The position numbers and the translations under genes were made by a program. From contig NZ_JAHVJO010000001.1 in NCBI RefSeq assembly GCF_019801215.1, positions 1,240,001 through 1,304,000 of the forward strand: a stretch of DNA of 64,000 bases. The letters run 5' to 3'. The notes under the pieces are model-generated. The model ran no database searches and was not told the DNA's origin. It worked only from the letters and a program-made list of their open reading frames with translations. Below, piece by piece: positions 1 to 7,182 of the stretch. Each line of letters begins with the position of its first letter. Within the stretch, counting starts at the first letter, position 1. The stretch comes from Fictibacillus nanhaiensis (GTDB lineage: Bacteria > Bacillota > Bacilli > Bacillales > Fictibacillaceae).

Positions 1-40
1 CAGCTCCTGTTATAAGGACAATTTTTTGGTTTGAATCCAC
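1..40 (-). CDS. Short-chain dehydrogenase (SDR), 5' end only
   Basis: A gene enters the window from the left on the minus strand. A GGAGGG ribosome binding site (48-53) lies 7 nt before a GTG start at 38-40. The 13 visible codons read M-D-S-N-Q-K-I-V-L-I-T-G-A. The hydrophobic beta strand ending in ITGA is the typical start of a Rossmann-fold short-chain dehydrogenase/reductase, where the TGxxxGxG motif binds NAD(P). The rest lies outside the window, so substrate and exact family cannot be named. The SDR call rests on 13 residues plus a good start signal. Confidence 0.55.
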   Translation of the reverse strand, partial: MDSNQKIVLITGA

Positions 41-121
41 TATATACCCTCCAGCCAGTTTTTTATTTTACTATTCATTCCCTAATTTTCTTAAAATCCA
101 ACTATTAAAGAGGCAAAAAAT

Positions 122-146
122 ATAGCTGCCGACAAAGTCGACAGCA
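122..146 (-). terminator. Rho-independent terminator after cotD-like gene
   Basis: GCTG-C-CGAC with an AAA loop and GTCG-A-CAGC form a hairpin. On the minus strand it is followed by TATATTTTTT. It lies just past the stop of the CotD-like gene. Confidence 0.7.
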
Positions 147-153
147 TGATTGA

Positions 154-570
154 TTATTTTTTCCTGCATGGATATGGAGGACATGGCGGAGGACAAGGGT
201 ACGGCATAACAGGTTGAGCTGTTCCCAAAAGATTTTGCTGAGTGGTCTGGTTCACAACATTCGTGTTTTGAGGGAAATAATGAACATATTTATAATTCGT
301 CTGGTTAACCTGTGTGGTTTGAGTCGGATGAATCATTGGAACATAAACATCCTGCTGATTATATTGCATTTGCTGATTCGTTGGGCTATATTGCGCCGGC
401 AATACTTGTGGAGGATAATACTGTGAAGGTACAACAGCAGGATAGCCGCTTCCACCTATTTGCGGTTGTTGTCCCATTGCTCCCATTGTTGGTCCCATTT
501 GTCCCATTCCAGCAGCTGCAGAAGGCATTCCCATTCCCTTTTTAGGGAAAATACGTGGGCGTTTAAACAA
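154..570 (-). CDS. cotD: CotD-family spore coat protein
   Basis: A 138-residue protein rich in Pro, Gln, Tyr and Asn. The centre has the CotD signature: an I-H-P-T-Q-T-T-x-V-N-x-T-N run, then Y-x-H-Y-F-P-x-N-T. It ends in a Cys/Pro tail (PCPPPCPPYPC) and basic residues. CotD is an inner spore coat protein in B. subtilis. The start is taken as the TTG at 568-570, because the only good Shine-Dalgarno sequence (AAAGGAG) sits 8 nt before it; the ATG at 588 overlaps upstream of that signal. The N-terminus is Met/Gly/Gln-rich and not typical of CotD, so the family call rests on the middle third. A sigma-K-like promoter lies directly upstream, as expected for a coat gene. Confidence 0.75.
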   Translation of the reverse strand: MFKRPRIFPKKGMGMPSAAAGMGQMGPTMGAMGQQPQIGGSGYPAVVPSQYYPPQVLPAQYSPTNQQMQYNQQDVYVPMIHPTQTTQVNQTNYKYVHYFPQNTNVVNQTTQQNLLGTAQPVMPYPCPPPCPPYPCRKK

Positions 571-611
571 AAATAGTTCTCCTTTCATAAAACATAAATT
601 ACATTTCTCTA

Positions 612-640
612 TATTTTATGTAGGACGAATTAAAAAAGTT
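612..640 (-). promoter_or_regulatory. Sigma-K-type promoter of the CotD-like gene
   Basis: On the minus strand a -35 element AAC (638-640) is followed by 17 nt and a perfect -10 CATAAAATA (612-620), fitting AC-N16/17-CATANNNTA. A 7-bp inverted repeat GGACGAA...TTCGTCC (623-629/639-645) overlaps the -35 and spacer and may be a regulator site. Confidence 0.65.
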
Positions 641-801
641 CGTCCAATTTAGTAAGAAATAGTAGTCTTTTGGAGATAGATATATGGTTAAGCTATGTGG
701 TGATTTATTTATATCTTCATATTGTGGAAATACATTTGTTAGTTGAAGCGAGAAATGAAAAAATGTAGTTTTTTCGAAGATTTATGAAGAAATAAAACAA
801 A

Positions 802-842
802 AACACCCCTTTTTCCGCAGTTTGCAGAAAGAAAGAGGTGTT
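802..842 (-). terminator. Terminator of tRNA-Val transcript
   Basis: The minus-strand stem AACACCtCTTT...AAAGgGGTGTT, with an inner CTGC/GCGG stem, is followed by TTTTGTTTTATT. It lies 36 nt downstream of the tRNA 3' end. Confidence 0.65.
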
Positions 843-877
843 ATTTATGTATGAAAGTTTACTCTTAAACAACTTTA

Positions 878-953
878 TGGTGACCCGAGAGGGGTTCGAA
901 CCCACGACCTCTACCCTGTCAAGGTAGCGCTCTCCCAGCTGAGCTATCGGATC
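878..953 (-). tRNA. tRNA-Val (anticodon GAC)
   Basis: A 76-nt cloverleaf. The acceptor stem GATCCGA/TCGGGTC is fully paired (one G-T), followed by discriminator A and an encoded CCA. The D arm is GCTC...GAGC. The anticodon stem CTACC/GGTAG closes the loop TTGACAG, giving anticodon GAC, which reads valine GUC. The T loop is TTCGAAC. The T stem GTGGG/CCCTC has one T-T mismatch at positions 50-64, which is unusual. Its own terminator lies downstream. Confidence 0.93.
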
Positions 954-1040
954 TCTATTATTTTTGGAACAATTTAAAATATACGATACCGATTCATGCC
1001 TGTCAACATAATTTTATCGTTTGTACAGTGTGATAATTGA

Positions 1041-1150
1041 TTTATGAGCCTTCAAATTTTTTTATGATCCTTCAAATTAATTTATGATCCTTTTAATTTT
1101 TTTATGATCCTTCAGATTTTTTTATGATCCTTCAAAATGATTCATAGACT
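1041..1150. repeat. 20-bp tandem repeat, five copies plus a partial one
   Basis: The unit TTTATGATCCTTCAAATTTT repeats with an exact 20-bp period from 1041 to 1140. Copies differ at one to four bases; the first has GAGCC instead of GATCC. A degraded half unit (TTCATAGACT) follows. There is no coding potential. It lies between tRNA-Val and yutG. Function unknown. Confidence 0.9.
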
Positions 1151-1198
1151 TTTCGACAAACCACGACTCCATCACTCCACCACAAAATGTCCACTCCA

Positions 1199-1230
1199 TA
1201 AAAAGAACCTCCGCCGGCTGCGGAGGTTTC
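1199..1230 (-). terminator. Terminator of yutG
   Basis: On the minus strand AACCTCCGC-agccg-GCGGAGGTT is followed by CTTTTTAT, just past the yutG stop. Strong GC-rich hairpin. Confidence 0.85.
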
Positions 1231-1235
1231 ATTAA

Positions 1236-1793
1236 TTAACCGATTTTCTCTTCTTCTTCCCGAATTTTAATTTCTTCTGAATCCAGTCGTTCTTGCTTAT
1301 CTCGAAGTCTATGAGCAAGACGGCTTGAGGCATTCGCTGCGATACTTGCAACAAGATCATCTAAGAACGTGTGGACTTTTCCATCTGCTATTTTTGTATC
1401 GAGCTTTTGTATAATGCCCATTTTAAATTTATCTAAGTGACCGAATGTCGTAACGGCAATACTTCCATAACCGAATACCGCTCCTAGGGCTATGGTTTCA
1501 TCCACTCCAAACAGACCTTCATCCTGTTCAACAATGCTTTGTAAGGGTTCTGAAAGCTTTTTTTGCTCTGCTAATATATCTAGTTCAACACCTACTAAAA
1601 TAGCATGTTGAATTTCACGCTTCATTAAGACCGCATCAACACTTTTGACACATTCTTCTTTCGTTAACCCTGGGGAAAACGGAATTTGCATCTCATATAC
1701 GATTTCAGCGATCTCAGGTATGGTGACACCTCTTTCAATTAGCAGTCTTCTTGCTGCTGCTTCAACTTCCTGACTGTGCACTCTATTTCTCAA
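1236..1793 (-). CDS. yutG: Phosphatidylglycerophosphatase A-family protein YutG
   Basis: A 185-residue protein of the PgpA/YutG family. Recognised segments are KREIQHAILVGVELD, LSEPLQ, DEGLFGVDE and the C-terminal HTFLDDLVASIAA...SSRLAHR; these match B. subtilis YutG as I recall it. The E. coli family member dephosphorylates phosphatidylglycerophosphate, but Firmicute YutG proteins are soluble and this activity is not proven for them. Translation starts at a TTG (1793) 6 nt after AGAGGTGA. An acidic/basic helical tail of about 20 residues extends past the family core. It is monocistronic with its own terminator. Confidence 0.8.
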   Translation of the reverse strand: MRNRVHSQEVEAAARRLLIERGVTIPEIAEIVYEMQIPFSPGLTKEECVKSVDAVLMKREIQHAILVGVELDILAEQKKLSEPLQSIVEQDEGLFGVDETIALGAVFGYGSIAVTTFGHLDKFKMGIIQKLDTKIADGKVHTFLDDLVASIAANASSRLAHRLRDKQERLDSEEIKIREEEEKIG

Positions 1794-1932
1794 CAGACTT
1801 CACCTCTTCTTAGTGATCACTCAAAAGTTGCTTTTCTTTGATTCTTTCATTATATCATTATGTGTTACAATTATACGAGCCGATTGAAAACGCTTTACTT
1901 CTCATTTTGATTTTTACAAAGGAGGTCCGTTT

Positions 1933-2664
1933 ATGGCCATTCTGAAAGGTTCCATGACAGACGATAAAATACATAGCAATTATTTGAATGAAACGATAGA
2001 TTTGCTTATCTATCTGCCTTCTCGTTACACTCCATTAGTAAAGTATCCTATATTAATTGCACAAGATGGCAGAGATTATTTCCAATTAGGAAAACTGGCT
2101 AAAACAGCTGATCGCCTAATGGATGAAAACCAAATGCAGGACTGCATCATTATTGGAGTCAATCATAAGGGAATCTCAGATAGAAAAGCGAAATACGATC
2201 CAACAGGAGACAAACACGAAAACTATATCAGGTTCATGGCGATCGAATTAACCTCTTACCTAAACGAAAAATTTAATACGTTGCAGCTCGGAGCAGGCAT
2301 GGGATTAATCGGTGATTCACTTGGCGGATATGTTGCATTTAAACTAAGTCTTTTATATCCAAACACATTCGGGAAAGTGATTCTGCAGTCTCCTTACGTT
2401 CCAGAAGAACTTATTGAAACGATTGAAACTATGGAGCAGATGCAAGCCTTGACGATCTATCATTCAATTGGTGATGAAGAGCATACCTTTACAAACCCTG
2501 AAGGCATCACACGTGATTTTCTTGATCCTAACCGCCGGTTGAACAAACTACTGAATAATCTTTCACTTGACTACGAATATACGGAGTTTCAAGGAAATCA
2601 TCTATGGGTAAATTGGCAGAAAGATTTGGTTCCAGCATTAACGTTTCTTTACAATAATCACTAA
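1933..2664 (+). CDS. yjcH: Putative esterase YjcH (alpha/beta hydrolase)
   Basis: A 243-residue alpha/beta-hydrolase of the esterase D-like family (PF00756 type). The nucleophile elbow is G-D-S129-L-G-G. Asp181 in GDEE and His223 in GNHLW are plausible triad partners. There is no signal peptide, so it is cytoplasmic. AGGAGG lies a few bases before ATG 1933. It begins a yjcH-yjcG-yjcF set that also occurs in B. subtilis, where the natural substrate is unknown. It could be a trilactone/siderophore-type esterase, but no iron-uptake gene is near. Confidence 0.75.
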   Translation: MAILKGSMTDDKIHSNYLNETIDLLIYLPSRYTPLVKYPILIAQDGRDYFQLGKLAKTADRLMDENQMQDCIIIGVNHKGISDRKAKYDPTGDKHENYIRFMAIELTSYLNEKFNTLQLGAGMGLIGDSLGGYVAFKLSLLYPNTFGKVILQSPYVPEELIETIETMEQMQALTIYHSIGDEEHTFTNPEGITRDFLDPNRRLNKLLNNLSLDYEYTEFQGNHLWVNWQKDLVPALTFLYNNH

Positions 2665-2723
2665 CTGTGGGAAATAAAACGAATATTTGATATACTATTT
2701 CAAAAGATGAGGGAGGAAGAATT

Positions 2724-3239
2724 ATGAAATACGGCATTGCTATTTTTCCATCAAAAAATTTACAAGACAAAGTCAATTCCTACCGAAAAAGGTATGATCC
2801 GCATTATGCCCTTATCGCACCTCACATCACGTTAAAGGAACCATATGAAGCGAGTCAGGAAGAACTACATGAACAAATTAGTTATATTTCTTCAGTCGCG
2901 CAATCCATAAATCCTTTTTCGATTTTAATTAACAAGGTTGGTTCATTCCATCCTGTTAATAATGTTATCTACTTAAAAGTCAATGAATCTGAAGAATTGA
3001 AGTCTTTACATGATCAACTTTATATGGGACCACTTGATCATCAGCAACCTTATAATTTCGTACCTCATTTAACAGTCGGACAAAAACTTTCGGATGAAGA
3101 ACATTCAGATGTATTGGAACGTCTCCGAATGATTGACATCGAACATGAAGAAATGATTGATCGCTTTCAGTTACTTTACCAATTAGAAAATGGATCATGG
3201 ACCGTTTATGAAACGTTTCGTCTTGGAAAGGGTGTCTGA
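2724..3239 (+). CDS. yjcG: 2'-5' RNA ligase-like phosphoesterase YjcG
   Basis: A 171-residue 2H-phosphoesterase. The two catalytic H-x-T motifs are H34-I-T36 (in [10 protein letters not shown]) and H115-L-T117 (in VPHLTVG), and both are intact. The family hydrolyses or ligates 2',5'-linked or cyclic phosphodiesters; the cellular substrate of YjcG is unknown. GGGAGG precedes the ATG. Its stop lies just before the proposed start of yjcF, so the two are probably translationally coupled. Confidence 0.85.
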   Translation: MKYGIAIFPSKNLQDKVNSYRKRYDPHYALIAPHITLKEPYEASQEELHEQISYISSVAQSINPFSILINKVGSFHPVNNVIYLKVNESEELKSLHDQLYMGPLDHQQPYNFVPHLTVGQKLSDEEHSDVLERLRMIDIEHEEMIDRFQLLYQLENGSWTVYETFRLGKGV

Positions 3240-3243
3240 ATCA

Positions 3244-3681
3244 TTGATTAAAACGTATACAACAGAAGAACAAGGCTACCAAGATGCTTTACACGTAAGA
3301 AGAGAAGTTTTTGTTGTGGAACAGCAAATCGATGAAAGTGAAGAGATTGACGGATATGAAGACTCCTCCATTCATTTTGTTCTGTACGAAAACAACAAAC
3401 CTGTTGGAGCAAGCAGAATGCGTAAAGTAAATAGTGATGGTAAAGTGGAGCGTGTCTGTATCCTTTCATCGCATCGAAATAAAGGATTAGGCGAAGAACT
3501 GATGAGCGCTATGGAGCAGACTGCCCATAATCAATCAATTTCCAGCCTTATATTATATGCACAAATTCAAGCAGAAGACTTTTATAAAAAACTAGGGTAT
3601 CATACAACTTCAGCTGAACCCTTTTTAGATGCAAATATTCCTCATGTAGCTATGAAAAAAGTATTGAACACGTCCATCTGA
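3244..3681 (+). CDS. yjcF: GNAT-family N-acetyltransferase YjcF
   Basis: A GCN5-related acetyltransferase of about 145 residues. The acetyl-CoA loop is the S-S-H-R-N-K-G-L-G segment, and the C-terminal FYKKLGYHT strand is typical. The TTG at 3244 was chosen as start. GGAAAGG lies about 11 nt before it, and the N-terminus then aligns residue for residue with B. subtilis YjcF; in-frame ATG 3190 and GTG 3232 lie inside yjcG or too close to the ribosome site. The acceptor substrate is unknown. It is the last gene of the yjcH-G-F cluster. Confidence 0.8.
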   Translation: MIKTYTTEEQGYQDALHVRREVFVVEQQIDESEEIDGYEDSSIHFVLYENNKPVGASRMRKVNSDGKVERVCILSSHRNKGLGEELMSAMEQTAHNQSISSLILYAQIQAEDFYKKLGYHTTSAEPFLDANIPHVAMKKVLNTSI

Positions 3682-3701
3682 CGGATTCAATACTTTTTTT
3701 G
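3659..3701 (+). terminator. Terminator of yjcH-yjcG-yjcF
   Basis: GTATTGAA (3661-3668) pairs with TTCAATAC (3686-3693), followed by seven T. The hairpin begins inside the last codons of yjcF. Confidence 0.8.
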
Positions 3702-3767
3702 TTTACAATTAATCAATATAGTCAAAACTGTCCAATAAGACGTTTTTTATGAGGAGACATGGGTTGA

Positions 3768-4463
3768 ATGGACATACACGTTGGGCAATTGACAGTCGAG
3801 TTAACGGTGGGCTTTCTTTCGCTTTTTATCCTGACAAAAGTATTAGGTAAAACACAAATTACACAGATCACCCCATTTGATTTTATTTCTTCAATCTTTT
3901 TGGGAGAATTAGTTGGTAATGCTATGTACGATGATGAAATTTCTATTTTTGTCATTTTGTACGCAATCGTAATATGGGGTTCAATGGTTTATATAATAGA
4001 AATCATTTCACAAAAATTTAAGGGCACTCGAAGGTTTCTTGAAGGCGGTCCTTCCATTGTAATTCGGAAAGGGTTGATAGATAGAGAACAACTTAAAAAG
4101 AATAAACTCGATATTAACCAATTGCAAAACTTAATCAGACAAAAAGGCTATTTTGGACTGCGTGAAGTGGAATATGCGATTCTTGAAACAAACGGGACGA
4201 TAAGCATACTTCCAAAATTTCAATACGGTTCTCCAAATAGACTAGATTTAAATATGCACACGGATCAACAACCTGAACTGCCGGTTACATTGATTCTAGA
4301 CGGTGAACTAAATGTTGATAACCTATCTACAGCGGGAATGTCAAAAAAGAAGCTGATGGAACAACTTCATATACAAGGTTATAAATCCATCGAAGAAGTG
4401 GTTTATGCTGAAATATCAGAAGGAAAGATTTTAATCATGCCGATGATTGACCCGAAAAAATAA
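3768..4463 (+). CDS. DUF421 membrane protein (YetF/YdfS family)
   Basis: A 231-residue member of the DUF421/UPF0702 family. Three hydrophobic helices lie within the first ~85 residues, including V-G-F-L-S-L-F-I-L-T-K-V-L-G-K and an I-V-I-W-G-S segment. The cytosolic part carries the typical GGPSIVIRKG and REVEYAILE motifs. Related Bacillus proteins (YetF, YdfS, YdfR, YrbG) include some linked to spore germination or SpoVA 2Mb elements; the role of this copy is not evident. The start has a GAGGAG about 12 nt upstream. Its 3' end overlaps the convergent MBL-fold gene by 29 nt. Confidence 0.8.
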   Translation: MDIHVGQLTVELTVGFLSLFILTKVLGKTQITQITPFDFISSIFLGELVGNAMYDDEISIFVILYAIVIWGSMVYIIEIISQKFKGTRRFLEGGPSIVIRKGLIDREQLKKNKLDINQLQNLIRQKGYFGLREVEYAILETNGTISILPKFQYGSPNRLDLNMHTDQQPELPVTLILDGELNVDNLSTAGMSKKKLMEQLHIQGYKSIEEVVYAEISEGKILIMPMIDPKK

Positions 4464-5358
4464 CAGGGCGACCTTCGTGGATTGTATAAACAGCTCTGCC
4501 TTCTTCGATAAATTGTATCAGATAAGCAGTGATCGCTGTACGGAACAGCGAATACACCCCAAAATTTGCAGGTTCTATTTCATGTTTAATGAGCATTTTG
4601 GCAACAAGTTCTTCAACCGAAATGCCTCGGTCACCACGAACCAAAATCATATTGTATACGTGGCTTGCCAGTCTCTGATGAACATCAATATTAGCTTGGA
4701 CCGTCTCTTGAAACGCACTTTCAAAAGTACCGTGACCGGGAAGCATCCCCTTCACCTCTAGATTAAGCAAATAGTGTAAAGTCGACAAGTTTGACCCGGC
4801 GTCTACAATAAAAGGAATGCTATGTTTCTTTAACACTTCCATACCTAAATATGCATCTGCTGCATACAAAATGTCATTGTATAAAAGTCCAAACTGATTA
4901 TGACTGTGCCCTGGCAAAGGAATAAACTCTATACACCACTGGCCATCCCATCCAGCCCAATTTCCTGCCTCACAAATCTCGTCAATAAAGATTGAAGGAG
5001 CTTCCAAGAATTTGTTTCTCATCTCTTTCATTGGAAAATTACCATAAAATAAGTAGATGGGCTCTAATATTGGGTATCTCATAATGGCTTCTTCTAAAGA
5101 AGGAGCTATGGTGTGTACGTCATAATTTTTCTGGATATATTGTGCTCCTCCAAAATGATCAGCATGTGCGTGAGTAATCATTAAATGGGTGATGGGAAGA
5201 TCATGTTTCTGTAAAAGTTGGATGGCTTTTTTAGCCGCTGACGATTCAAGTCCTGCGTCGATTAACATTCCTTGCTTACGACTTTCACTTACAATATATC
5301 CGATATTAACAGCACTATTAAAATAGTAGCAGTTCTTTTTTATTTCAATAAATTTCAA
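4435..5358 (-). CDS. MBL-fold metallo-hydrolase
   Basis: A metallo-beta-lactamase-fold hydrolase of about 307 residues. The first metal motif is T-H-A-H-A-D-H-F-G-G. Further metal ligands are visible in LPGHSHNQFG, the DAYLG aspartate and the final PGHG. A C-terminal region of about 80 residues looks like a winged-helix MBL-associated domain. AAGAGGAG is 8 nt before a TTG at 5358; the GTG three codons upstream overlaps the ribosome site and is less likely. The substrate is not predictable. Confidence 0.75.
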   Translation of the reverse strand: MKFIEIKKNCYYFNSAVNIGYIVSESRKQGMLIDAGLESSAAKKAIQLLQKHDLPITHLMITHAHADHFGGAQYIQKNYDVHTIAPSLEEAIMRYPILEPIYLFYGNFPMKEMRNKFLEAPSIFIDEICEAGNWAGWDGQWCIEFIPLPGHSHNQFGLLYNDILYAADAYLGMEVLKKHSIPFIVDAGSNLSTLHYLLNLEVKGMLPGHGTFESAFQETVQANIDVHQRLASHVYNMILVRGDRGISVEELVAKMLIKHEIEPANFGVYSLFRTAITAYLIQFIEEGRAVYTIHEGRPVIFSGQSSA

Positions 5359-5411
5359 AAAGATCACTCCTCTTGTAAGAAGTTATTAAACTCTGTATCC
5401 CTAATGACATT

Positions 5412-5445
5412 GATAAAAAAAAAAAGAAACCTATTAAATGGTTTC
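5412..5445 (-). terminator. Terminator with the stop codon in its loop
   Basis: The stem GAAACC/GGTTTC (5426-5431/5440-5445) is followed on the minus strand by eleven T. The TAA of the 76-residue hypothetical gene (5434-5436) lies in the hairpin loop. Confidence 0.8.
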
Positions 5446-5664
5446 GTTAATAATCAATCCTTTTCCTTCTATTTCACTCAACACTTGGTGGAAAGTCTTT
5501 TTCTCGTGTAATAATTCATTTTTCTTCTGATGTAATGGTGTATGAACATCGTTATTTTGAATGGGAGAAACATTAGAAATGACCGGGAGCCCTTGCTCTG
5601 GTTTTTCCATACGGCTGGCATATTGCATTCTTTGAATTGGAATATACGGCAAAATATAACCCAT
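5434..5664 (-). CDS. Hypothetical 76-residue protein
   Basis: A small, Gln/His/Lys-rich protein with a hydrophobic start (M-G-Y-I-L-P-Y-I-P-I-Q-R). The C-terminal half is a predicted amphipathic helix (K-K-N-E-L-L-H-E-K-K-T-F). AAAGGAG lies 9 nt before the ATG. I do not recognise the family. It sits among spore-coat-like genes, but that alone does not give a function. An overlapping ORF starting at 5672 lacks proper ribosome spacing. Confidence 0.65.
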   Translation of the reverse strand: MGYILPYIPIQRMQYASRMEKPEQGLPVISNVSPIQNNDVHTPLHQKKNELLHEKKTFHQVLSEIEGKGLIINETI

Positions 5665-5729
5665 ATGCTCATCTCCTTTTATAACTATTCCCTATTTCTT
5701 TCCCGTTTTCCTTTATAAATATGCATTCA

Positions 5730-5770
5730 AATTAAGAAAGAGCACTCTTCTATAAGAGTGCTCAAAAAAC
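5730..5770 (-). terminator. Terminator of Ser-rich gene
   Basis: A near-perfect palindrome GAGCACTCTT-ctat-AAGAGTGCTC (5740-5763), with TTTCTTAATTT on the minus strand and AAAAAAC on the other side. Confidence 0.8.
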
Positions 5771-5781
5771 ATGTTAATTGC

Positions 5782-6090
5782 TTACAGCCAAGGGTCGTAT
5801 AAGCCCGAATTAGAGCTTGAGCTAGAACTTGAGCTTGAGCTTGAGCTAGAACTTGAACTAGAGCTAGAAGAAGACTCATGCTTCTTATGGCTAGAGTGAT
5901 GTTTAGAAGAAGAATCGTGCTTTTTATGGCTAGATTCATGTTTGCAAGAGCTAGAAGATTCGCTATGGTGTTTATCTTCCTTAACGATCACTTTGTTTGC
6001 TTTGATGATTACTTTATGCGCCTTAATCTTCTTGTACTTCTTCTTACACTTCTTCTTTTTCTTCTTTTTATGAAAAAAACAATCTTCCAT
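5782..6090 (-). CDS. Lys/His/Ser-rich probable spore coat protein
   Basis: A 102-residue low-complexity protein. Residues 1-40 hold a poly-Lys stretch and two K-V-I-(I/V)-K repeats. The middle has S-S-H-K-K-H-(D/E)-S-S-S repeats. A near-uninterrupted run of about 21 Ser follows, then a short NSGLYDPWL tail. This composition resembles phosphorylatable or cross-linked coat proteins of the CotB/CotG type, but no homology is claimed. GAGGAGG lies 6 nt before the ATG, and a sigma-K-like promoter sits upstream. The Ser tract is built of short repeats (AGCTCA, AGTTCT), so its length may vary between strains. Confidence 0.7.
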   Translation of the reverse strand: MEDCFFHKKKKKKKCKKKYKKIKAHKVIIKANKVIVKEDKHHSESSSSCKHESSHKKHDSSSKHHSSHKKHESSSSSSSSSSSSSSSSSSSSSNSGLYDPWL

Positions 6091-6112
6091 GTTTCAACCT
6101 CCTCGTATAGTA

Positions 6113-6140
6113 CATCTTATGCGTTTCTTACGAGTTGGTT
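6113..6140 (-). promoter_or_regulatory. Sigma-K-like promoter of Ser-rich gene
   Basis: -35 AAC (6138-6140), 16-nt spacer, -10 CATAAGATG (6113-6121) on the minus strand. One mismatch to CATANNNTA (final A is G). Confidence 0.5.
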
Positions 6141-6153
6141 ATAGGCTGTCTCA

Positions 6154-7044
6154 CTAAAAATTAATAGCAATATGATTTACTGCTTTAACTCTAAAATTTT
6201 GCTTATGAAAATATACAAAAGCTTCGACTGTGATGTTCTCATCAATTTTGCTTCTAACAGGGATTTGAAAGTCGTCCAGAGATAACCGGTCACCACTTTT
6301 AAACTTCGTTTCCCGAAGTGGACAAATCCAGATTTCACCTCTATCTTTTGCTTTTGTAGCCCATTCGTTATCCATGTACATCCATATAGACTGTGACATC
6401 TCATCTTGTGACGGTGATGCCATTAAAGATATAATTTTCCCCTTTAGTGCGGATGCCTCTGCTGGGTGAAATCGAAAACAAACATACGGGTTCTCTAATA
6501 TTTGAGTTCCGGTGTTTTCCAAATAAAATGAGCCCTTTACAAAACCTTTGTTATCTTTCGTGAAAATCACGGAGTAATCAAAATAGCTCATGCAATTTAG
6601 TTTTTCTTTGTTCCTTGGTTTCATGTTTTCTGCTTCAGGCTCTGATTCGTCAAAAACAGGTTCAGGCGAACGGTTAATGTTCAATCGTTTTTCCATACTT
6701 TTTATTCTTTGCTGATATAAGTCGATCTGCTGGTCTTTATCGTTTAATTCTTCCTGGATAGTACTGAGGAGTTCTTCGTAGCTTTTCATTCTTTTTTCCA
6801 TCTCATGTTCTTGAAACCGATTTATCTTATTAGTGAGGTCACCCACTTGTGAGCGCAATTGAATGAGTTCCTTTTCCTTTTCTTCGATCACTGCTAGTGA
6901 ATCATTTGTATTGGTTTCACTCTCTAACCGTTCGATCGTTTCTTCTGCAAACACGAGTTTTTTTTCAAGATCAAGCGCTTTTTCCTTGTAATACTCTACC
7001 CTCGATATGAGCCGCTCATAGCTTAGTTTATCTTTTGTACCCAT
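6154..7044 (-). CDS. Coiled-coil protein with C-terminal beta domain
   Basis: A 296-residue protein. Residues 5-130 are heptad-rich coiled coil (Leu/Ile spacing with many Glu/Lys). A Pro/Glu linker runs to about residue 150. A C-terminal domain of about 145 residues follows, with alternating beta-strand patterns (C-M-S-Y-F-D-Y-S-V-I-F, G-S-F-Y-L-E-N-T-G, F-R-F-H-P). There is no signal peptide or membrane segment. A consensus sigma-K promoter directly upstream implies late mother-cell expression, so it is probably a coat or exosporium structural protein. I do not recognise the family. GGGGGGAAG precedes the ATG. Confidence 0.75.
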   Translation of the reverse strand: MGTKDKLSYERLISRVEYYKEKALDLEKKLVFAEETIERLESETNTNDSLAVIEEKEKELIQLRSQVGDLTNKINRFQEHEMEKRMKSYEELLSTIQEELNDKDQQIDLYQQRIKSMEKRLNINRSPEPVFDESEPEAENMKPRNKEKLNCMSYFDYSVIFTKDNKGFVKGSFYLENTGTQILENPYVCFRFHPAEASALKGKIISLMASPSQDEMSQSIWMYMDNEWATKAKDRGEIWICPLRETKFKSGDRLSLDDFQIPVRSKIDENITVEAFVYFHKQNFRVKAVNHIAINF

Positions 7045-7079
7045 TCATCTTCCCCCCTGCAAAAAATAGGCTCTTATTT

Positions 7080-7107
7080 TATTGTATGTAACGCTCATCT
7101 AATCGTT
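7080..7107 (-). promoter_or_regulatory. Sigma-K promoter of the coiled-coil gene
   Basis: -35 AAC (7105-7107), 16-nt spacer, perfect -10 CATACAATA (7080-7088) on the minus strand, about 35 nt before the start codon. Confidence 0.7.
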
Positions 7108-7125
7108 CACTCTTTTTTCGAGAAC

Positions 7126-7166
7126 AAAAAAGAACCAACTGGTATTTTGTGTACCAGCGGTTCTTT
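7126..7166 (-). terminator. Terminator of the Cys-rich spore-surface gene
   Basis: AGAACCaaCTGGTA pairs with TACCAGcGGTTCT (7131-7164), followed on the minus strand by TTTTTTGTTC. Confidence 0.85.
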
Positions 7167-7182
7167 ATTCTTCAGATCATTT

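Noticed and set aside
1041-1150. CRISPR array
   Set aside because: Repeats are directly adjacent with no spacers, and no cas genes are in the window.
3190-3243. yjcF starting at ATG 3190 inside yjcG
   Set aside because: No ribosome site there; the TTG at 3244 gives an N-terminus that aligns with B. subtilis YjcF and has GGAAAGG upstream.
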